Shown here piece by piece: positions 56,803 to 64,000 of a stretch of DNA of 64,000 bases. Location: assembly GCF_002847285.1 (NCBI RefSeq), contig NZ_CP025407.1, positions 2,048,501 to 2,112,500 of the forward strand, written 5' to 3'. The first letter of the stretch is position 1, and every line of letters begins with the position of its first letter. The position numbers and the translations under genes were made by a program. The DNA comes from Streptomyces sp. CMB-StM0423 (GTDB lineage Bacteria; Actinomycetota; Actinomycetes; Streptomycetales; Streptomycetaceae). The notes below the pieces were generated by a model, which had not been told where the DNA came from, made no database searches, and was given only the letters and a program-made list of their open reading frames with translations.

Positions 56803-58953
56803 TCACTTCACCGGCTTCACCGGCTCCTCCGCCTCACCCGGCTGCGGCAGGGACCCGGCCGCCGCCGGCTCGTCCGCGGCGCGCGCGGCGGGCGGCGCGG
56901 CCGGCAGCGCCCTGGCCCCGGCGGGTCCGGGACCGCGGGCGCGCAGCCAGGCGGTGGCCTCCTGAGGCGGCATGGCCGCGGCGACGAGCCAGCCCTGCAC
57001 CGCGTCGCAGCCGAGGTCGCGCAGGTGCTCCCAGGTCTCGTCGTCCTCGACGCCCTCGGCGACGACGCGCAGCCCGAGGGAGTGCGCGAGGTCGACCGTG
57101 CAGCGGACGATCTCCAGGTCCTCCGGGTCGACCGCCAGCCGGGCGACGAACGAGCGGTCGATCTTCAACTCGCTGACCGGCAGCCGGCGCAGATGGACCA
57201 GCGAGGAGTAGCCGGTGCCGAAGTCGTCGAGCGACATCTTCACGCCGTGCCCGGTGAGCCCGGCGAGGGTGTCGGCCGCGCGCTGCGGGTCCTCCAGCAG
57301 CACGTGCTCCGTTATCTCCAGTTGGAGCGCGCCGGGCGGCACGCCGTGCCGGGCGAGGCGGGCGGCGACGGCGCCGGCGAAGCCGGGCGTGTGCACGTCG
57401 CGCGGCGAGACGTTGACGGCGACGGGGACCTGGAGGCCGGCCGCGCGCCAGTCGGCGACCTGGGCGAGCGCGGTCTCCAGCACGTACTCGGTGAGCACCG
57501 GCATCAGGCCCGAGGTCTCGGCGATGGCGATGAACTCCTCGGGGTTCACGTGCCCGCGCTCCGGGTGCGCCCAGCGGACCAGGGCCTCCAGGCCGACGAC
57601 GCGGCCGTCGAAGCCGACCTTCGGCTGGTAGTGCAGCGCGATCTCGCGGGCCTGGAGCGCCCGGCGCAGGTCGCCCAGCAGGCCGAGCCGGTCGGGGGTG
57701 TTGCCGTCGCGGCGGGCCTCGTAGACCTCGACGCCGCTGCGGTCCCGCTTGGCCTGGTACATCGCCACGTCGGCGCGCTGGAGCAGGCCCTCGGTCTCGG
57801 TGGCGTGCTCGGGGTAGACGGCGACGCCGGCGCTGGCCTCCAGCACCAGACTCATCCCGTCGAGGTCGAGGGGGGAGCCGAGGGCGGCGACGAGCGTACG
57901 GGCCACCCGCTGGGCGCTCGTGGCGGAGTCGGTCAGCGGGATGAGCACGGCGAACTCGTCGCCGCCGAGGCGGGCGGCCTCCGCGCCGCGGGGCAGCGCG
58001 AGCCGCAGCCGGCCGGCGAGCTGGAGCAGCAGCCGGTCGCCGGCGCGGTGGCCGAGGGTGTCGTTGACGGCGCGGAAGCGGTCGAGGTCGATGAGGATGA
58101 GGGCGGCGCGGCGGCCGGTGCTCTCGGCCTCGCCCAGGGCGTGCCAGGTGCGCTCCAGCAGCCACTGACGGTTGGGCAGCCCGGTCAGCGGGTCGCGCAA
58201 CTGCTCCTCGGCGCGGGCGCGGGCCATCCACAGGCTGGAGTCGAGCGCGATGAGCGGCACGGCGAACAGCGGCAGCAGCACGGGGGTGTTGACGGCCACG
58301 ACGATGATGAGCGGCGCGATACCGAGCAGCGCGGCGCCGCCCAGACCCTGGCGGGTGAGAGCGGCGCGGGCGAGCAGGCCGGGGCCCTCGCGGTGGCCGG
58401 GGTCCCCGTACCAGGTGAGCACGCGGGTCACCAGGACGTACGCCAGGGCGGCCGCGATCAGCTCGGGCAGCGCGTACAGGTCCCAGGAGCCCGGCTCCCA
58501 GGGCTCCTCGACGGTCGGGTGCTCGCCGCAGGTCCACAGCACCAGGGCGGCCGTCGAGATGCCGAGGATCTCGACGGCCCCGTGCAGCGGCGCCTGGCGG
58601 CGGTGCGGCCGGCGGACGAGGGCGACCGCGAGGATGACCAGCAGGCTGACGGCGACGGCCGGGATCCAGCCGTAGAGCAGCAGCACGGCGAGGGTGAGCG
58701 CGGCCGACGAGCCGTTGCCGCCGGACCAGCGGTCGCGGCCGGGTGCGACCAGATGGGCGATGAGGACGGCCGTCAGGACGGCCAGGCCCCAGCCCGCGGT
58801 GCCGCGCGGGAAGAGCGCGTGGCCCTGCCGCAGCCCGTACAGCGCCCCGAGGGCGAACACCAGGCCGCCCGCGGCCTGCGCCAGCCACGGCAGGGCGGGC
58901 AGCACCAACCGGCGCAGCACCGGCGCCGGTTCCGTGCTCTCCGTCGGTCGCAT
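56803..58953 (-). CDS. rmdB: Membrane GGDEF-EAL c-di-GMP phosphodiesterase RmdB
   Basis: About 716 residues: six or so membrane helices (to about 245), then GGDEF and EAL domains. GGDEF: LIDLDRFRAVNDTLGHRAGD and ARLGGDEFAVLI. EAL is fully conserved: GLEALVRWAHP, NVSPRDVHTP, LQLEITEHVLL, MSLDDFGTGYSSLVHLRRLP, KIDRSFVARL and VAEGVEDDETWE, so c-di-GMP hydrolysis is expected. The family and place next to ligA match S. coelicolor RmdB as I remember it. Lowering c-di-GMP promotes aerial development. ATG at 58953 with GAGAGGG 5 bases upstream. The C-terminal 40 residues are a Pro/Ala-rich tail. Confidence 0.92.
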   Translation of the reverse strand: MRPTESTEPAPVLRRLVLPALPWLAQAAGGLVFALGALYGLRQGHALFPRGTAGWGLAVLTAVLIAHLVAPGRDRWSGGNGSSAALTLAVLLLYGWIPAVAVSLLVILAVALVRRPHRRQAPLHGAVEILGISTAALVLWTCGEHPTVEEPWEPGSWDLYALPELIAAALAYVLVTRVLTWYGDPGHREGPGLLARAALTRQGLGGAALLGIAPLIIVVAVNTPVLLPLFAVPLIALDSSLWMARARAEEQLRDPLTGLPNRQWLLERTWHALGEAESTGRRAALILIDLDRFRAVNDTLGHRAGDRLLLQLAGRLRLALPRGAEAARLGGDEFAVLIPLTDSATSAQRVARTLVAALGSPLDLDGMSLVLEASAGVAVYPEHATETEGLLQRADVAMYQAKRDRSGVEVYEARRDGNTPDRLGLLGDLRRALQAREIALHYQPKVGFDGRVVGLEALVRWAHPERGHVNPEEFIAIAETSGLMPVLTEYVLETALAQVADWRAAGLQVPVAVNVSPRDVHTPGFAGAVAARLARHGVPPGALQLEITEHVLLEDPQRAADTLAGLTGHGVKMSLDDFGTGYSSLVHLRRLPVSELKIDRSFVARLAVDPEDLEIVRCTVDLAHSLGLRVVAEGVEDDETWEHLRDLGCDAVQGWLVAAAMPPQEATAWLRARGPGPAGARALPAAPPAARAADEPAAAGSLPQPGEAEEPVKPVK

Positions 58954-58972
58954 CCCGTCCCTCTCACCGCCT

Positions 58973-58992
58973 GGGCGCGCGTCGGCGCGCCC
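58973..58992 (-). terminator. Hairpin between ligA and rmdB
   Basis: GGGCGCGC-GTCG-GCGCGCCC, 8-bp perfect stem, 110 bases after the ligA stop and 20 bases before the rmdB start. It could end the ligA transcript or lie in the rmdB leader. Confidence 0.5.
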
Positions 58993-59102
58993 GTCCACAC
59001 TAGGCCGCGAAAGCCGGTTCGGGGCGGCGATCGGCTGCGGTCGCCCGATTGCCCCCGACTCGCCGGGTTTCGGTCAGCACTCGAACAGCCGGGCCCCGGC
59101 GG

Positions 59103-61277
<2,175 letters not shown>

Positions 61278-62336
61278 TCACTCCGGGTCCCGGGCGAGGG
61301 ACCCTGCCGCACGGACGCAGTGGGCGAGGGCCCGGCGGGCGTACTCCGGGTCTGCGCCCGCGAGGCCGCACGCCGGAGTGATCACCACACTGCCGGCGAG
61401 CGCCTGCGGCGACAGCCCCAGCCTGCGCCACAACGTCCTGACACCCCCGACGCTACCTGCAGGGTCTGACATCGGACCCGCACCGGCGGGCGTGCCCGCG
61501 GACGCGTTCGCCGTCGCCGGCACGACGCCCGCGAAGAGCCCGAGACCGCCCTCCACGGCCTCGCCGACCGCCTCGTCCTGGCGCTGGGTCAGCAGCGCCG
61601 CGTCGTACGACACGGCCGCGGCGCCCGCGCGGTGCAGCAGCGCGAAGGGCACGTCCGGGGCGCAGGAGTGGACGACCACCGGGGTGCCGGCCGGGCCGGT
61701 GGCGCCGGCGGCGGCGATCACCTCGCGCAGGGTGCCCTCGACGACGGCGCGGTCCACGGCGCGGTAGGTGCGGTAGCCGCTGGCGGTGGCGACCCGGCCG
61801 GTGAGCACGGCGGTCACGGACGGCTCGTCGAGCTGCAGCACCACCTCGGCGCCGGGCACCCGGCGGCGTACCTCCGCCAGATGGGCGCGCAGCCCCTCGG
61901 CGAGCGAGGCCGCCAGGTCGCGGCAGGCGCCCGGGTCCCGCAGCGCGGCCTCGCCGCCCTTCAGCTCCAGCGCGGCGGCCAGCGTCCACGGCCCGGTGGC
62001 CTGGACCTTCAGCGGTCCCGCGTAGCCCTGGGTGAACTCCTCCAGCGCGTCCAGGTCCTCGCCCAGCCAGGAGCGCGCCCTGCGGGTGTCCATCCCCGGC
62101 CGGTCGGCGGTGCGCCAGCCGCTGGGCTGCAGGTGGGCGTAGACGTCGACGAGCATCCCGACGCTGCGGCCGACCATGTCGGCGCCGGGCCCGCGGCCGG
62201 GCAGTTCGGGCAGGAAGGGGAAGTCGCCGACCTCGCCGGTCACGGTGCGCGCGGTCTCCCGTGCGTCCTCGCCTGGCATGGAGCCCACGCCGGTGGCGGC
62301 ACCTGCACCCCAGGGGCGCGTCGCTGTCTGAGTCAC
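61278..62336 (-). CDS. Cobalamin-independent methionine synthase-like protein
   Basis: A 352-residue protein like the C-terminal catalytic half of MetE. Zinc-binding residues appear as VVVHSCAPD (His, Cys) and TPACGLAGADP (Cys), with VLQLDEPSVTAVL between. The N-terminal half of full-length MetE is absent, as in archaeal-type short MetE, which use other methyl donors. Methyl transfer to homocysteine is plausible but the donor is unknown. GTG start without a visible ribosome-binding site. Directly upstream of ligA and 31 bases after the SDR gene on the same strand. Confidence 0.85.
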   Translation of the reverse strand: MTQTATRPWGAGAATGVGSMPGEDARETARTVTGEVGDFPFLPELPGRGPGADMVGRSVGMLVDVYAHLQPSGWRTADRPGMDTRRARSWLGEDLDALEEFTQGYAGPLKVQATGPWTLAAALELKGGEAALRDPGACRDLAASLAEGLRAHLAEVRRRVPGAEVVLQLDEPSVTAVLTGRVATASGYRTYRAVDRAVVEGTLREVIAAAGATGPAGTPVVVHSCAPDVPFALLHRAGAAAVSYDAALLTQRQDEAVGEAVEGGLGLFAGVVPATANASAGTPAGAGPMSDPAGSVGGVRTLWRRLGLSPQALAGSVVITPACGLAGADPEYARRALAHCVRAAGSLARDPE

Positions 62337-62367
62337 GAGGTGAGGGTATGCCGAAAGTGCCGCCTCG

Positions 62368-63078
62368 CTACGGGCCGGGGCGGACGGAGACGTCGGTGAG
62401 CTGGGCGTCGCGCGGCAGGTCCAGGGCCGTCAGCAGGGTCGTCGCCACCGACTCGGGGTCGATCCAGCGCCCCGGCTCGTACTCCCGGCCCTCCTGTTGG
62501 TGCACCTTGGCCTGCATCGGCGTGGCGGTGCGGCCCGGGTAGACCGTGGTGACCCGCACGCCGCTGCCGGCCTCCTCCGCGCGCAGCGCGTCGGCCAGCG
62601 CCTTCAGCCCGTGCTTGCTCGCGCCGTACGCGCCCCACCCGGGCCCCGCGCTCAGCCCGGCGCCGGAGTTGACGAACACGACGTGCCCCCGCGCCGCCCG
62701 CAGCCGCGGCAGCAGCAGCCGGGTCAGCTCCGCGGGCCCCGTCAGGTTGACCGCCAGCGTCTCGTCCCAGACCTTCGGGGTGGTCTCCGCGACCGGACCC
62801 AGCTCCACCACGCCCGCGACGTGCACCAGCGAGTCCAGTTCGGCGGGCAGTTCCTGTCCGGCCAGCGCGTCGGCCAGGCCGCCCGGCGCACCGAGGTCGG
62901 CCACGACGGAGTGCGCGCCCGGGAAGCGCTCCGCCAGCTCCGCGGCGCGGGCCTCGCTGCGGACGAGGAACCAGAGCCCGGCGGACCCGCGCGCGGCCAG
63001 CCGCCGGGCCAGCGCCTCGCCGATGCCCGAGCCGGCGCCCGTGATCAGATGTGTGGTGGCAGGGGTGTTCTCGCTCAT
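62368..63078 (-). CDS. Short-chain dehydrogenase/reductase
   Basis: A 236-residue Rossmann-fold oxidoreductase. HLITGAGSGIGEALARRLAA (cofactor glycines, about residues 9-28), VHVAGVVELG (NAG-like), catalytic Ser in VFVNSGAGLS and Tyr/Lys in YGASKHGLKAL. The PG motif VTTVYPGRTATPMQ is also present. It probably reduces carbonyl groups with NADPH; substrate unknown. It begins 12 bases after the LOG-family gene and runs towards the methionine-synthase-like gene and ligA, all on one strand. Confidence 0.92.
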   Translation of the reverse strand: MSENTPATTHLITGAGSGIGEALARRLAARGSAGLWFLVRSEARAAELAERFPGAHSVVADLGAPGGLADALAGQELPAELDSLVHVAGVVELGPVAETTPKVWDETLAVNLTGPAELTRLLLPRLRAARGHVVFVNSGAGLSAGPGWGAYGASKHGLKALADALRAEEAGSGVRVTTVYPGRTATPMQAKVHQQEGREYEPGRWIDPESVATTLLTALDLPRDAQLTDVSVRPGP

Positions 63079-63090
63079 GCGGTCATCCTG

Positions 63091-63627
63091 TCACCGCGCC
63101 GGACGGGCCTCCAGGTACGTCATGGCGGCCACGGGGTCGTCGGCGAAGAACATCAGCTCCGTCAGCGGCAGCGGCAGGAACCCCTCCGCCTCCATCCGCC
63201 GGAACTGCGCCCGCAGCCCGTCGTAGTACCCCGCGGTGTTGAGCAGCACCACCGGCTTGGCGTGCAGCCCGTGCTTCTTCAACTCCAGGATCTCCGTGGC
63301 CTCGTCCAGCGTGCCGGTGCCGCCGACCATGATCACGACGGCGTCGGAGCGGCCGAGCAGTTCCGCCTTGCGCTCCGCGAGGTCCCCGGCGATCACCATC
63401 TCGTCGGCGCCCGCACGCGCCTTGTCGGCCAGGAACGTCACCGAGACTCCGACGAGCCGGCCGCCGTGCTCCTGCACCCCGTCGGCGACCACCTTCATCA
63501 GCCCCACGTCCGACCCGCCCCAGACCAGCGTGTGCCCGCGCTTGCCCAGGAGTTCGGCGAAGTGGCGGGCGGGCGCCGTGTAGCGCTCGTCGAGGTCGGC
63601 CGCGGAGAGGAAGACGCAGATGTTCAT
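63091..63627 (-). CDS. LOG family protein (nucleotide 5'-phosphate nucleosidase-like)
   Basis: A 178-residue protein of the LOG/TIGR00730 family, whose members cleave nucleoside monophosphates such as cytokinin ribotides to free base and ribose phosphate. NICVFLSAADLDERY, LVWGGSDVGLMKVVADG and the signature region MVGGTGTLDEATEI are seen. The usual PGGxGTxxE motif has Val in place of Pro, but Gly, Thr and Glu are kept. Probably cytosolic and dimeric. Precedes and is likely cotranscribed with the SDR gene. Confidence 0.85.
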   Translation of the reverse strand: MNICVFLSAADLDERYTAPARHFAELLGKRGHTLVWGGSDVGLMKVVADGVQEHGGRLVGVSVTFLADKARAGADEMVIAGDLAERKAELLGRSDAVVIMVGGTGTLDEATEILELKKHGLHAKPVVLLNTAGYYDGLRAQFRRMEAEGFLPLPLTELMFFADDPVAAMTYLEARPAR

Positions 63628-63686
63628 GCCTCACACCGTACGCGCGGGCACCGGGGCCGCGGACCGGCGCGTTTCGGCCGCGGCTA

Positions 63687-63762
63687 CGCGGCCCTGGCCG
63701 CCTAACGCCGCCTTGGCCGCATAACGCCGCCCTGGCCGCACGAGGCCGCCCCGGCCGCGCTA
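63687..63762. repeat. 19-bp tandem repeat, four copies
   Basis: Four head-to-tail 19-base units (63687, 63706, 63725, 63744) with consensus CGCCGCCCTGGCCGCNTAA, the last overlapping the mnmA stop codon. No gaps; later units carry a few substitutions. It lies between mnmA and the LOG-family gene. It looks like slippage-generated repetition and may vary in copy number among strains. Confidence 0.8.
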
Positions 63763-64000
63763 CGCCGCCGGTGCGCCCGCGCGGCGGGTGGTGGCGATGG
63801 TCGCGGAGCCGACCACGCGCGTGCCGTCGTACAGCACCACGGCCTGCCCGGGTGCCACCCCGCGTACCGGCGCCGCGAAGCTCACCCGCAGCTCGCCGCC
63901 GGCGACCTCCGCGGTCACCGCCGTCTCGCCGCCGTGCGCGCGCAGTTGGGCGGTGTACGCGCCGGGGCCGGCCGGCGGCGCACCGCACCAGCGCGGCGAG
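63760..64000 (-). CDS. mnmA: tRNA 2-thiouridylase MnmA, C-terminal part only
   Basis: The last 80 residues of MnmA, cut by the window edge. MnmA uses ATP and sulphur from the cysteine desulphurase relay to make 2-thiouridine at tRNA position 34. The visible tail has SPRWCGAP, AYTAQLRAHGGE, SFAAPVRGVAPGQAVVLYDG and TRVVGSATIATT, the C-terminal beta-barrel signature. The stop TAG lies in the 19-bp tandem repeat. The catalytic cysteines and PP-loop are outside the window. Confidence 0.88.
   Translation of the reverse strand, partial: SPRWCGAPPAGPGAYTAQLRAHGGETAVTAEVAGGELRVSFAAPVRGVAPGQAVVLYDGTRVVGSATIATTRRAGAPAA

Noticed and set aside
63687..63762. CRISPR array
   Set aside because: Units are 19 bases, directly abutting with no spacers; a simple tandem repeat.

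Overview
The window is chromosomal DNA from an actinobacterium, almost certainly Streptomyces or a close relative. Third codon positions are nearly all G or C, GTG starts are common, and the gene order (gltX, accB/accE, cimA, ilvE, leuB, proline catabolism, serA, ilvC, ilvN, ilvB, cdgF, LAL regulators, gatCAB, rmdB, ligA, mnmA) is the one I recall from the conserved core arm of Streptomyces coelicolor (memory, not checked). I see no phage, insertion sequence, CRISPR array, tRNA or rRNA.

Layout. 1-4.4 kb: a fumarylacetoacetate hydrolase-family enzyme overlapping gltX, then accB and accE (acyl-CoA carboxylase beta and epsilon) on the other strand. 4.5-6.8 kb: a MarR regulator and an MFS exporter, each preceded by a copy of the same 24-bp operator-like inverted repeat. 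6.7-12.4 kb: branched-chain amino acid genes cimA, ilvE and leuB, with a secreted streptogrisin-type protease between cimA and ilvE. 12.5-16.9 kb: a Tat-exported lipoprotein phosphatase, a 48-residue protein, a HAD hydrolase and a membrane-anchored FMN glutamate-synthase-like protein. 17-21.1 kb: putA and pruA (proline to glutamate) divergent from a PucR-type regulator, with a 24-bp palindrome at the regulator start. 21.2-23.5 kb: a TetR-MFS efflux pair. 23.7-29.5 kb: serA, ilvC, ilvN and ilvB; the ilvB operon has a textbook leader-peptide attenuator. 29.5-36 kb: the c-di-GMP protein CdgF, a hydroxyacid dehydrogenase, an aldo/keto reductase and a sorbosone/glucose dehydrogenase-type lipoprotein.

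36-50 kb holds the most unusual part: four paralogous LAL-type (large ATP-binding LuxR) regulators of about 1,000 residues each. Two copies of a small basic protein lie among them, each preceded by an 88% identical 57-bp upstream element, so a module was duplicated here. A broken CPBP-family membrane protease lies between LAL genes 3 and 4. 50-53 kb: an MMPL transporter and a small membrane protein that run into LAL gene 4. 53-64 kb: the tRNA amidotransferase genes gatC, gatA and gatB with a 79-residue membrane protein between gatA and gatB, the c-di-GMP phosphodiesterase RmdB, ligA, a methionine-synthase-like gene, an SDR, a LOG-family protein, and the 3' end of mnmA beside a 19-bp tandem repeat.

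How the parts work together. cimA, leuB, ilvB, ilvN, ilvC and ilvE cover much of Ile, Leu and Val synthesis. The cimA leader has a terminator hairpin and, upstream of it, an 11-residue reading frame with two consecutive Ile ATT codons, so cimA may be attenuated like ilvB. The two c-di-GMP proteins lie on either side of the LAL block.
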